Shown here in pieces: positions 1-7,636 of a stretch of DNA of 12,404 nucleotides (the stretch's first letter is position 1; each line of letters starts with the position of its first letter). The stretch spans positions 1 to 12,404 of the forward strand of contig DAHVPA010000037.1 of assembly GCA_027318525.1 (NCBI GenBank). Direction: 5' to 3'. Both the position numbers and the translations under genes were made by a program. This DNA comes from Candidatus Cloacimonadota bacterium (GTDB taxonomy: Bacteria > Cloacimonadota > Cloacimonadia > Cloacimonadales > Cloacimonadaceae). A model generated the notes under the pieces. The model saw only the letters and a program-made list of their open reading frames with translations. It made no database searches and had not been told where the DNA came from.

Positions 1-759
1 CAGAGTGGAGTCATTCTCCAACATAGCAGCATTGTAGTCAGCATAAGCTATACGGACGTTTTCGCTGGGAAGCGTGGTATGTGAAGTGACGTTTTTTGCA
101 AAGACATACACACGTCTCATTCCTGTAAAGGGAGATGGCCCAACCTGCACAGTCGGCCAGATAAACTCATTGTCGGCAGTGCTGTCAGCATTGGAGGGGT
201 AAACAGTAACCGGATTGTTAATTATCACTGCTTCATCACTCAGCAAACCAGGAAAGCCGTTCAGGAAATAATCATACTGAAAGATAAGCTCATAGTTATC
301 ATCTGTAGGGTCGGAATTACCATGCCAAGCCAGCAAAGGCTTGCCGATTGTGGGATCGATAGCAAGAGATGGATAGCCCTCATAATAGGTGTTCATATCA
401 TCGGTCATGGGAACAACTTCACCATCCTCCTCAATGAAACCATAGAAAATCTTTCGAACACCGGTTGATGTTCTTTTCCCATGAAATACATAATGATAGC
501 CGCCCCTTTGAACATCAGGTTGTTTCCATAACGGGATAGAGCTGTAACCTCCAATCATGTAATCATAATAGGAATTAACCAGACTCGTAGGTAGGATGCT
601 AAAGCTGTAGGAAGAATCTAATCTGACCGGCGTGAAGAGAGTGCTTTCCGTTCGGCTGATAATAGAATGTTCCAAATTCTTGGCTGGCATTAACAAATCT
701 GATGCACATAGCACTGATACGCATAAAATCGTAACAACAATGACAAGCACCCGAAACAT
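1..759 (-). CDS. Secreted protein, N-terminal part; paralog of the 737-aa sorting-domain protein (partial, runs off window)
   Basis: The first 253 codons are open from an ATG at 759 to the window edge; the 3' end is missing. A strong ribosome site (AGGAGG at 763-769) precedes the ATG. Residues 1-19 are a signal peptide: a hydrophobic stretch ending VSVLCA before SDLLMP. The Cys is not in a good lipobox, so signal peptidase I cleavage is more likely. The mature part closely matches the N-terminal part of the protein at 1234-3447; I judge about half the positions identical by eye. Shared blocks are YYDYMIGGY, FHGKRT, EGYPS, IDP..GKP..AWH, DNEFIWPTVQ, GPSP..GMRRVYV and IAYAD. This is a tandem duplicate and would be expected to end in the same C-terminal sorting domain outside the window. 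The repeated GYPSL.IDP..GKP pattern suggests propeller blades. It has its own promoter. The function is unknown; export to the cell surface or medium is inferred. Confidence 0.85.
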   Translation of the reverse strand, partial: MFRVLVIVVTILCVSVLCASDLLMPAKNLEHSIISRTESTLFTPVRLDSSYSFSILPTSLVNSYYDYMIGGYSSIPLWKQPDVQRGGYHYVFHGKRTSTGVRKIFYGFIEEDGEVVPMTDDMNTYYEGYPSLAIDPTIGKPLLAWHGNSDPTDDNYELIFQYDYFLNGFPGLLSDEAVIINNPVTVYPSNADSTADNEFIWPTVQVGPSPFTGMRRVYVFAKNVTSHTTLPSENVRIAYADYNAAMLENDSTL

Positions 760-834
760 AATTCCTCCTGTATAAATTGGGTCAGAATCCTCTCAATGAA
801 AATGAGCCACTACTAACAGAAGACATATAATTAC

Positions 835-862
835 AATATATATTTCAGGATAACGATGTCAA
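835..862 (-). promoter_or_regulatory. Sigma-70-like promoter for the paralog gene at 1-759
   Basis: On the minus strand a perfect -35 box TTGACA (862-857) is followed after 16 bases by TATATT (840-835), a five-of-six match to the -10 consensus. Transcription would start near 828, giving a leader of about 70 bases before the ATG at 759. The surroundings are AT-rich. The position, downstream of the operon terminator at 1184-1213, fits an independent transcription unit. The assignment rests on pattern only. Confidence 0.6.
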
Positions 863-878
863 TATAAAATTTTATATT
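861..878. repeat. 18-bp perfect palindrome at the -35 box
   Basis: AATATAAAATTTTATATT reads the same on both strands and overlaps the upstream edge of the TTGACA box by two bases. It could be a regulator binding site or act as an AT-rich UP-like element. Chance is possible in DNA this AT-rich. Confidence 0.4.
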
Positions 879-1183
879 TAACCGAAATCTTGAATCTTGG
901 TAAAATCTTAACATTTTTAGGCAGATGTTCCATAGACTAAACAGGCAGTTTTAATCCATCGGTATAACGACTTGATCCTTTTGGTTAATCACACTGTAGG
1001 CTTAATCTTTGATAACCGGAACTTCCTTAAATCAGAACTGCACACCTGATCTCAGCCACTCATTTAATCACTGCACCCGGGCGCAGGGATCAGGCAGGTG
1101 GATTTACGGTGGACACGGGGTCTGGATTGAGATAGTTGTTAGTAATAGGATGAAAGGGTCTTAGGGCTAAATGCAAATACTAT
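879..1183. other. Gene-free intergenic stretch
   Basis: I see no convincing coding frame, tRNA-like cloverleaf or array here. The half nearest the promoter (879-1030) is AT-rich. The middle (1040-1110) is more GC-rich and contains an imperfect palindrome CTGCACCCGGGCGCAG (1071-1086). That palindrome is nested inside a 7-base inverted repeat, CCTGATC at 1045-1051 and GATCAGG at 1088-1094. Neither arm is followed by a T-run, so this is not a terminator. It could be an operator or a decayed gene remnant, or nothing. Confidence 0.4.
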
Positions 1184-1213
1184 AAAAAACCGGCTGAACA
1201 AGTCAGCCGGTTT
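1184..1213 (-). terminator. Rho-independent terminator of the operon
   Basis: On the minus strand an 11-base perfect stem (AAACCGGCTGA at 1213-1203 pairing with TCAGCCGGTTT at 1197-1187) encloses a 5-base loop. The descending strand ends in a run of six T (1189-1184). It begins 20 bases after the TAA stop at 1234-1236, as expected for the end of a transcript. On the opposite strand there is only a three-T run, so it works mainly for minus-strand transcripts. Confidence 0.92.
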
Positions 1214-1233
1214 ATGTTATCTGAACGGATGAA

Positions 1234-3447
1234 TTACTTCATCAGCATCATTTTGCGGGTTTCGGATTTGCCATTGGCATTGAGTTTGTAGAAATACAAA
1301 CCGCTGGCAACGGGAGCTCCGTTATTGTCAGTCCCTTTCCAGACGAGACTGTGATCACCAGCTTTGCTTAAGCCGTTGGAGAGGGTTTTGACCAATTGAC
1401 CCTTGGTATTGTAAATACTCAGAGAGGCAAAACCGTCTTTAGGCATATTAAAGCTGATAGTTGTTTCAGGATTGAAAGGATTGGGATAATTCTGCTTCAG
1501 CATTGTAATGGCGGGAGCTACAGCATTATCCTCATTTGAAGTGGAAAGCGGGAAGGTGATGTTAAGTTCTGTGAATCTTACATAACCACCGTTGTTTTGA
1601 CCGACAGGACCTTCGATGGCATAAGCGCCCCAGGAAATGTCGTCATAGAACATCAGGGCAAGCTTACCAACTTTCTTGCCATCAGGATTGGTGCTGACAT
1701 ACTTAACTTCATTGGCAGGATACACCCACATCGGTTTCATGTTGGCAAACTGAGGAGTCTCGACCTTATTCAGAGAGAAGGGTTCAGACCAGGTCATACC
1801 AAAATCCGGAGAGCAGGAAACCATAATTTCCGGGGTGTCGGAAAAAGCAGCATATTCGGGATAGGCTGCAGCATTGGTATTGTAAAGACGGGCACGGTTG
1901 CTTTCCTGCCAGACGGCAGCCATCATTCCCTGAGCATTGGGTTGGGAAATCTTGGTATTGCTGTAATGGAAGAACATTGCATCAGTATGCACGGTCTCAT
2001 CCCAATAAGGGAAAGGCCACAGCGAACTGCTCAGAGGATAGCCGTTATCAGCATCATTAGGATCATCGGGGTTGGTATAGAATTCATCGACCAAGCCGTC
2101 ACCATCGTTGTCCCAGGGCAGCCAAACAAGGTTATCAACCGAGTTTCCGGCTACGGGATAGATTTCTCTGAGTGAGAACTGGTGAGTATTTACATCAAAA
2201 ACCAGGTCTTTCAGGATTTGCATGGTGGGATGCCAATATGTGGAAATCTCGCCATCTTCCATGCCTCTATACAGGTTTGCCCAAATGGCAGGAATCTGAA
2301 TCTTGCCGTTGTTATTATCTATAACGGCATTGATATGCGCAGAATTGTAGATTTCCCAAAAAACTGAATCATCGGGAACAGAAGTAACATCCAACGGAAC
2401 TGTGAAGATACCGGAGCCGCTGCCATAATTGTCTTTGGGATTCCAGCTGTTGTATCTGCTTCTGCCTGTGTATCTCTGCCAGGTACCCTGACCGTAATTG
2501 TCGCAGACGAAAGCATCGAGGTCGTCTTCATAAAGGTCACCTTCGGGTGACAGAATCGAAGCTGTGTGATATCCGACATAATAAAGACGTCCGTCGTTTC
2601 CGGCTGTGAAGCCGAAATTAGGCCTGCGGTGCAGAACAGTATCATGATTCCAGGAATCAAGCATGGGAATTGATGTATAACTCCAGGTAAGTGCAGTGCC
2701 CATTTCCAGCATATCACCATTGAAATCTGCATAAGCGATTTTCACATTTTCAGTAGGATAGGTGGTGTGGGTAGTAGAATTTCTGGCTAATACATAAACA
2801 CGACGCATTCCCGCTGTGGGTGAAGGTCCTATCTGCACGGTAGGCCAGATGAATTCGTTGTCAGTAGTATTCTGGGGTGTCACAGTTGAAGGATTGTTAA
2901 CCACAACAGTGGGATCGCTGATCAGTCCGGCTGCACCAAACAGGAAAGCATCCCAGGCTAATTGAACTTCATATTCTTCATCCGTGTCAGCATTAACATG
3001 CCAGGCATAAATGGGTTTTCCCGATACGGGGTCAATATCCATGGAAGGATAGCCTTCCCAATTCTGGACATTGGTCAGTTCATTCATGTTTTCCACTGTG
3101 CCGGTGTTGCTGATGTAGCTATAGAAAACTCTTCTTTGACCAGTTCCGGTGCGTTTACCGTGAAAGGTTAAGAAATATCCGCCATAGGCAGGATCAGGCT
3201 CAACACAAATCGGCAGGTCATTATAACCGCCAATCATGTAATCATAATAAGACATTAGCAAGTTAACCGGAGCCACACTAAATGTATAGATACAGGTGTC
3301 TGGTCTGGTTATTTGAATTTGCAGAGGCTTTTCAGGAGCATAAGCTTTCACGTTTTTGCTTTGTGGTCCCGGAAGCATGTAATCGGTTGCAAAAATGACG
3401 CTTGTAAACACAACAAGCATCAGAATCAGCAATAATCCTTTTCTCAT
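1234..3447 (-). CDS. Secreted beta-propeller-like protein with PNPFNP C-terminal sorting-type (FlgD Ig-like) domain
   Basis: This is a 737-residue exported protein. The start is taken at 3447 and not at the in-frame ATG at 3459, because GGAGGA lies at 3457-3452, overlapping the upstream ATG and ideally placed for the second one. The N-terminus then gives a standard signal peptide (MRKGLLLILMLVVF..., cleavage near VIFA/TDY), matching the paralog. The central part is beta-rich with a sialidase-type Asp-box (SPDFGMTW, about residue 548) and repeated GYPSM.IDP..GKP..AWH-like strands. This suggests a propeller fold, but no catalytic triad can be assigned. An acidic DNDGDGLVDE loop sits near residue 445. 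The last 85 residues start with QNYPNPFNP (about 654) and end SGLYFYKL...KMMLMK, the FlgD-Ig-like domain used as a type IX secretion signal in related phyla. It is the last gene of the operon, 36 bases after the PorV-like gene. The substrate is unknown. Confidence 0.87.
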   Translation of the reverse strand: MRKGLLLILMLVVFTSVIFATDYMLPGPQSKNVKAYAPEKPLQIQITRPDTCIYTFSVAPVNLLMSYYDYMIGGYNDLPICVEPDPAYGGYFLTFHGKRTGTGQRRVFYSYISNTGTVENMNELTNVQNWEGYPSMDIDPVSGKPIYAWHVNADTDEEYEVQLAWDAFLFGAAGLISDPTVVVNNPSTVTPQNTTDNEFIWPTVQIGPSPTAGMRRVYVLARNSTTHTTYPTENVKIAYADFNGDMLEMGTALTWSYTSIPMLDSWNHDTVLHRRPNFGFTAGNDGRLYYVGYHTASILSPEGDLYEDDLDAFVCDNYGQGTWQRYTGRSRYNSWNPKDNYGSGSGIFTVPLDVTSVPDDSVFWEIYNSAHINAVIDNNNGKIQIPAIWANLYRGMEDGEISTYWHPTMQILKDLVFDVNTHQFSLREIYPVAGNSVDNLVWLPWDNDGDGLVDEFYTNPDDPNDADNGYPLSSSLWPFPYWDETVHTDAMFFHYSNTKISQPNAQGMMAAVWQESNRARLYNTNAAAYPEYAAFSDTPEIMVSCSPDFGMTWSEPFSLNKVETPQFANMKPMWVYPANEVKYVSTNPDGKKVGKLALMFYDDISWGAYAIEGPVGQNNGGYVRFTELNITFPLSTSNEDNAVAPAITMLKQNYPNPFNPETTISFNMPKDGFASLSIYNTKGQLVKTLSNGLSKAGDHSLVWKGTDNNGAPVASGLYFYKLNANGKSETRKMMLMK

Positions 3448-3451
3448 TAGT

Positions 3452-3457
3452 TCCTCC
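3452..3457 (-). promoter_or_regulatory. Ribosome binding site that fixes the start at 3447
   Basis: GGAGGA on the minus strand lies 4 bases before the ATG at 3447. It overlaps the upstream in-frame ATG at 3459, which itself has no comparable site. This favours the shorter 737-residue product. Confidence 0.75.
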
Positions 3458-3483
3458 ATTGATATGTTACTTTATCAGGTTTA

Positions 3484-4506
3484 TCAATATTTCATTTTGA
3501 TGGAAATACGGTGCGCGCTGTTTAAAAAGCTTTCAGACAACTTGCCCATATCGGTGTAGGCATAATCGACGTTAAAAACAGCCAGACGGGTTGGAATCTG
3601 CACTCCAAAGCCAGCACTCAGACCGTTGGTGTCATAATTTAGCTGATATCCGCAACGCAGAAAAAGATTGCCCATCTTATACTCAGTTCCCACATTCCAG
3701 GTTTCTAGCCTGTCTATGCAGTTATCCAATTGCGCTGCGGCAATCAGATATGAGTTTTCATTGCGCAGAATATCGCCGCTGATACCTAATGAGAAATTCA
3801 TAGGTATCTTATTCTCGAGCTCTTCGCCATCTTCATCGACAACTCCATCACCGTCATTGTCCAGCAAGTCAAACGGATCTTCATTGAAGCTGTCATCGTC
3901 ATCATCATCAACTTTGAATCTGACATCGGGACCAAAATTACGGAGAGCCATTCCAATTTTCATGTTTTTCCAACCCGTGTTATACATCGAACCCAGGTCA
4001 ATGGAAAAGCTGTTAATGTTGTAGATATACAGGTTTTCACGGAGATACTTGCCAGTTATACCAAAGGAAAACTTATCGGTAAAAGCTCCGGCATATGTTA
4101 ATCCTAAAGCCATATCACTATTGGTGAAGGTCTCACCAGTGGGACCAAATTCATCTTCTGTGGTTATATCCATCTGGTCCATGTGCAGTACAGATGCAGA
4201 TACTGCCCAAGTTGAAACACCGTTGGTGTAGGAAGCAGCAGCATATTCATGCATCACTCCCGCTATCCAATTGGTATGTGAGAAAAGAGCTTGCTGTTTG
4301 AGAGCAGGAGCCAAGCCAGCCGGATTCCACCAAACTGATGAGATATCGTCTGAAACTGCAGTATAAGCCTCTCCCATTCCTATAGCTCTGGCATCTACAC
4401 CAATCTTTAGAAACTGCAGTGCGGCAGTTCCTGTCTTTCCAAATGGCTTTGCATTTATACTAATTGTAATCAGAATTGCCAAGATTATCAAAGTAGCTTT
4501 TTTCAC
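3484..4506 (-). CDS. PorV/PorQ-family outer-membrane beta-barrel protein
   Basis: This 340-residue protein starts with GTG, preceded by GGAGG four bases upstream; no better ATG is near. Residues 1-19 are a signal peptide (MKKATLIILAILITISINA). Residues 27-64 carry the family signature: AALQFLKIGVDARAIGMGEAYTAV is followed by DDISSVWWNPAGLA. The rest alternates barrel strands and loops, and the chain ends in an aromatic residue (RISIKMKY), the usual signal for Bam-mediated assembly. PorV in Bacteroidota is an outer-membrane partner of the type IX secretion system that collects cargo bearing C-terminal sorting domains, and such proteins are encoded on both sides of this gene. An unusual acidic insert (residues 199-229) holds six consecutive Asp and a DNDGDGVVDEDGEE loop between two strands, presumably facing outward. 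Spacing to the upstream gene is 9 bases. PorV-like membership is firm; a true type IX role is inferred. Confidence 0.88.
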   Translation of the reverse strand: MKKATLIILAILITISINAKPFGKTGTAALQFLKIGVDARAIGMGEAYTAVSDDISSVWWNPAGLAPALKQQALFSHTNWIAGVMHEYAAASYTNGVSTWAVSASVLHMDQMDITTEDEFGPTGETFTNSDMALGLTYAGAFTDKFSFGITGKYLRENLYIYNINSFSIDLGSMYNTGWKNMKIGMALRNFGPDVRFKVDDDDDDSFNEDPFDLLDNDGDGVVDEDGEELENKIPMNFSLGISGDILRNENSYLIAAAQLDNCIDRLETWNVGTEYKMGNLFLRCGYQLNYDTNGLSAGFGVQIPTRLAVFNVDYAYTDMGKLSESFLNSAHRISIKMKY

Positions 4507-4515
4507 TGTTCCTCC

Positions 4516-7500
4516 CTATTTGATAATGACAAACTTGCCGACTTTTACTTCGTCATTAGCTTTGTTTTCCACTGAGAAGAAATAAACGCCACTGGCAATA
4601 ATCTGATTGTATTTGGAGAGTAAATCCCAAGCATGGATTCCGCTGGCTGTCAGACCCAATGTAGTCGCTTTGCTGACATTAATAATGTCTTCCTGATAAG
4701 CACCATTGTGGTCAATTTCGTCCACCAGGTCTCCGGCTAAAGTATAGATTCTGATTTTACAGCGCTCAGGTAAATTGACAAACCACAGTCTTTTGCTCTT
4801 GTCACCTTTCTTATCGTTTTCCCTGCGTCCGTCAAATTTACTGCTGCCTATATAAGGATTGGGTATCACATAGATGTTATTCATCTTGGGTTTGGCTAGT
4901 GCTCCAGGGAAAAATACTTTCATATTTGCATCAGCATCACGCCCAGTTTCTAAATAGTCCAGATTATTCGAAGGAATACCGCGGTCAAAGGCAGTGACTG
5001 CAACATAGTATTCGACGCCTTTTCTGGGATTGCTGATGGATGATTTATAGTAACGGCGTGCTAATCTTGCTTCTTTGAGTTCACGCAGCTTATCACTGTC
5101 TGATATCGCCACCTGCCCACCATGACCATATAGAGGAATCAGCTTGTCATCAACCAAGGCAGCAAAAATCGCATCAGGGACGTCGTTACGTTTAAACAAC
5201 ATGGCTTGCTGAAGCCTTTCTTCCGCTGTGGGGTCATCTGGGTTGACCGCAAGATCATCTGCCAAATCCTGTAATGCCTGAGTCCATTCCACATTTGGAT
5301 CATACAAGGGCATACCGTAAAAGTCATCAGTCGGACTAACTGGAACAAGCTTATAATATTCATTATATCTATAGAATTTAGTTCTATAGCTGGCTACATT
5401 CATTGAATCGTTCGGATTATCCAAATATATGTTCTTGTTGGGAAGTCCTTTATCAATACCGGTATAGCCGCCGTAATCCTTATAGAAACTCGTCCCATAG
5501 TTAGTCTGATAATCAGCCATATCTACAGGTGAATCTACTTTATCCCATCTTTCGATGAATTCCCAGTCTTCTTGAGAACCGCTGCCTGACCTACCCCAAG
5601 TTGTATAACCCTGAAAGTCATGTCTCAATCTGTAGCCGGTAAAGGGGTTTATCTTGCCATTCAGATTAATCGGTCCTGCTGCCGGCAGAAACTCCTCAGG
5701 ATAAGCAGAAAGGGGTGGATTGGTAAAGTTATAATTGGGATCGCTGTCAAGACCAGGTATATAGGCTGGATTACTCGGATTTTGCCATCCGATAACGGCA
5801 GTGCTGACTGTCTTAACGTCATAGGAAAATTCTGACCTGTTGTCCCAATACAAATCAATTCTATCACCATCATTGACAAGCTCAGCAAAAAGCTTGGGAA
5901 TTTCGGGTGGTTCAGGTGGGTTATAATGGGGGAAGGTATCTGGTAAAACCACTGTGGTCAACGTTTGAGCAGTCCCATAAATCTCTTTGGCCCAGCCTGC
6001 TGAACGTTTCAAATCTTCCAGATTATCGCCCGGGAATACGGCAATGACTATTTTCATAGTCCTGCCTGGAGCAAGATTCCATTTTTTGGTTACATCCTGA
6101 TAATCAGTAGTTCCGGGTTGCGCTCCATAAAAGGCGAATAAATAACGAGTATCATTAGCTGTTGGCTGGATATATTCAGGCTGGTCTCCACTGGGACCAC
6201 CTCGCAAAATCTGATACTTGGTAGATGAACCAGGATTGGGATTCCTTCCAGTTAACAGCCAATACTTTTCATTGGAAGTATTCTTTGAACCAAGACTCAG
6301 AGATTGAGGGGAAAAGTCATCCGGACCATCTCCCACTTTCCAATACCAGCAACTGAATTGTAATAATTCCGGGTCAGGAGAACAGACACGGGACCCAACC
6401 AAACCGGGAGTCAAACCTCCATCCAGATCATCGTCACGAGTATAGGCAAACTCATAGCCGGTACCCATTACATATCCTGATAAATCGTCGGATGCTTTCT
6501 CCGAACCGTAGCTTTGGGGACCCACATCAGAATCCATATATATACCCATGGCGCAATCAAATAGTGTATCCTGTTGTGCCAAGTTATTGCTCAGATTCAT
6601 ATTGGTAATGTCAAATTCAACATAAACCAGGTTCTTTATATATTCATAACTCCATTGATACGACATCTGTCTGACCCTTATTTTCAGAGGGACATGCCGG
6701 TTGGATGACCTGGAAGAGCCCCAATCCCTTTCACCGGGTGTATTAAAGGGACTATAATCATAATAAAACGAAATGAAGTCTTGTTCTGATACAGGAGCTC
6801 CATCTTCATCTTTCTGACTGTCTCCATCATCATCCTGCGGGTCGCTGAAATTATAATTGCTGTTAGATCTGTCAGAAAGCTCCATAAATCCAAGCGGGAA
6901 CCAAATCTCATAATTGTTTGGATCACTCACCGTAGCAAAGTTATTGGTGTCTGCAATGTATTGTCCGCCAAATTGAGCAAAGTTTTCTGGCAATTCAGAA
7001 GCTACACGCAAAGGAAACGTATAACCGACAAAATCTTCATCAATGATACCGTCGCCATCATCATCGACACCTCTTTTTTGATACCGGGTCGATGCCGAAG
7101 CAATCATATCAACTGTATTGTAGGCATTATACTGGTCTTGGATGGAGGCAACTCCGCTTTCCAAAGGATTATAAGCCGGAAGGAATTCGTAAAGGTCTTT
7201 ATCTCCATCAAATCCGACTGTTACCAGCGTATCCACTACCGGCTTCATGGTAGGCAACCATCCGGGATCGCCTTCTGCAATCACCTGACTGCTATCAGCA
7301 GAAGGAACTTGCGCCAGCCAAAAAAGTCTTCTGCCGGCTGTGTTTCTTCTATATTTCTTTGCTCCAAACCACAAGGACCCTTGGTATAGATAGTCTATGC
7401 CGCTTCCACCGGGATATTCCAATGAAGGCCATTGGGGAATCGCATCGTCTCCTGAACCGAAAAATCCATAGTTACTCACACGCAGCCAAATATTGCCCAC

Positions 7501-7623
7501 GTTGTGGTACTTGGAAAGATCGAATTTCTTTCCGGGCGTATTTTTATCCACCATATTGGCATAGATTGCCGAAAAACTCAAAACGAATATGATCAGGCAG
7601 ATAGTTAGTTTCTTCAAATTCAT
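4516..7623 (-). CDS. Large secreted protein with C-terminal PNPY sorting-type domain
   Basis: This is a 1035-residue exported protein. The start is taken at ATG 7623 and not the in-frame GTG at 7635, because GGAG (7633-7630) is spaced 6 bases before the ATG and the signal peptide then begins normally (MNLKKLTICLIIFVLSFSAIYA). The mature N-terminus (GNIWLRVSNYGFFGSGDDA, then DYLYQGSLWFGAKKYRR) matches no enzyme I can name; it resembles large uncharacterised proteins of candidate phyla. Acidic calcium-loop-like motifs occur near residue 185 (DDDGDGIIDEDF) and 265 (DDDGDSQKDEDG). A fibronectin-III-like strand pattern begins near 573 (PKLFAELVNDGDRIDLYWD). The end, from PNPYIGSSKFDGRR (about 919) to ASGVYFFSVENK...VGKFVIIK, is a diverged C-terminal sorting-type domain with an insertion. 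It sits 13 bases after tonB and 9 before the PorV-like gene, so co-expression with both is likely. The function is unknown; a surface-attached ligand-binding role is inferred. Confidence 0.83.
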   Translation of the reverse strand: MNLKKLTICLIIFVLSFSAIYANMVDKNTPGKKFDLSKYHNVGNIWLRVSNYGFFGSGDDAIPQWPSLEYPGGSGIDYLYQGSLWFGAKKYRRNTAGRRLFWLAQVPSADSSQVIAEGDPGWLPTMKPVVDTLVTVGFDGDKDLYEFLPAYNPLESGVASIQDQYNAYNTVDMIASASTRYQKRGVDDDGDGIIDEDFVGYTFPLRVASELPENFAQFGGQYIADTNNFATVSDPNNYEIWFPLGFMELSDRSNSNYNFSDPQDDDGDSQKDEDGAPVSEQDFISFYYDYSPFNTPGERDWGSSRSSNRHVPLKIRVRQMSYQWSYEYIKNLVYVEFDITNMNLSNNLAQQDTLFDCAMGIYMDSDVGPQSYGSEKASDDLSGYVMGTGYEFAYTRDDDLDGGLTPGLVGSRVCSPDPELLQFSCWYWKVGDGPDDFSPQSLSLGSKNTSNEKYWLLTGRNPNPGSSTKYQILRGGPSGDQPEYIQPTANDTRYLFAFYGAQPGTTDYQDVTKKWNLAPGRTMKIVIAVFPGDNLEDLKRSAGWAKEIYGTAQTLTTVVLPDTFPHYNPPEPPEIPKLFAELVNDGDRIDLYWDNRSEFSYDVKTVSTAVIGWQNPSNPAYIPGLDSDPNYNFTNPPLSAYPEEFLPAAGPINLNGKINPFTGYRLRHDFQGYTTWGRSGSGSQEDWEFIERWDKVDSPVDMADYQTNYGTSFYKDYGGYTGIDKGLPNKNIYLDNPNDSMNVASYRTKFYRYNEYYKLVPVSPTDDFYGMPLYDPNVEWTQALQDLADDLAVNPDDPTAEERLQQAMLFKRNDVPDAIFAALVDDKLIPLYGHGGQVAISDSDKLRELKEARLARRYYKSSISNPRKGVEYYVAVTAFDRGIPSNNLDYLETGRDADANMKVFFPGALAKPKMNNIYVIPNPYIGSSKFDGRRENDKKGDKSKRLWFVNLPERCKIRIYTLAGDLVDEIDHNGAYQEDIINVSKATTLGLTASGIHAWDLLSKYNQIIASGVYFFSVENKANDEVKVGKFVIIK

Positions 7624-7629
7624 GTATAG

Positions 7630-7633
7630 CTCC
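7630..7633 (-). promoter_or_regulatory. Ribosome binding site that fixes the start at 7623
   Basis: GGAG on the minus strand is followed by CTATAC and ATG. The upstream in-frame GTG (7635) overlaps this site and has no well-placed site of its own. Confidence 0.6.
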
Positions 7634-7636
7634 ACG

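Noticed and set aside
1045..1094. Nested inverted repeats around CTGCACCCGGGCGCAG
   Set aside because: The arms are short and imperfect, with no T-run and no nearby promoter. Chance cannot be excluded, so I list it only within the intergenic entry.
1597..2175. Plus-strand open frame of 192 codons
   Set aside because: It lies entirely within the coding strand of the 737-aa secreted protein, whose signal peptide, motifs and C-terminal domain are clear. No family resemblance is seen in the antisense frame.
3457..3459. Upstream ATG of the 737-aa protein
   Set aside because: It overlaps the ribosome site of the ATG at 3447 and adds four residues (MEEL) in front of a normal signal peptide.
3458..3488. 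Inverted repeat ATTGATA/TATCAAT between the PorV-like and 737-aa genes
   Set aside because: It has only 7 bases with a long loop and low GC, and no T-run follows, so it is neither a terminator nor a clear regulatory hairpin.
3668..4024. Plus-strand open frame rich in Ser (118 codons)
   Set aside because: It is the antisense of the PorV-like gene; the Ser runs are the mirror of its Asp/Glu codons, and there is no ribosome site.
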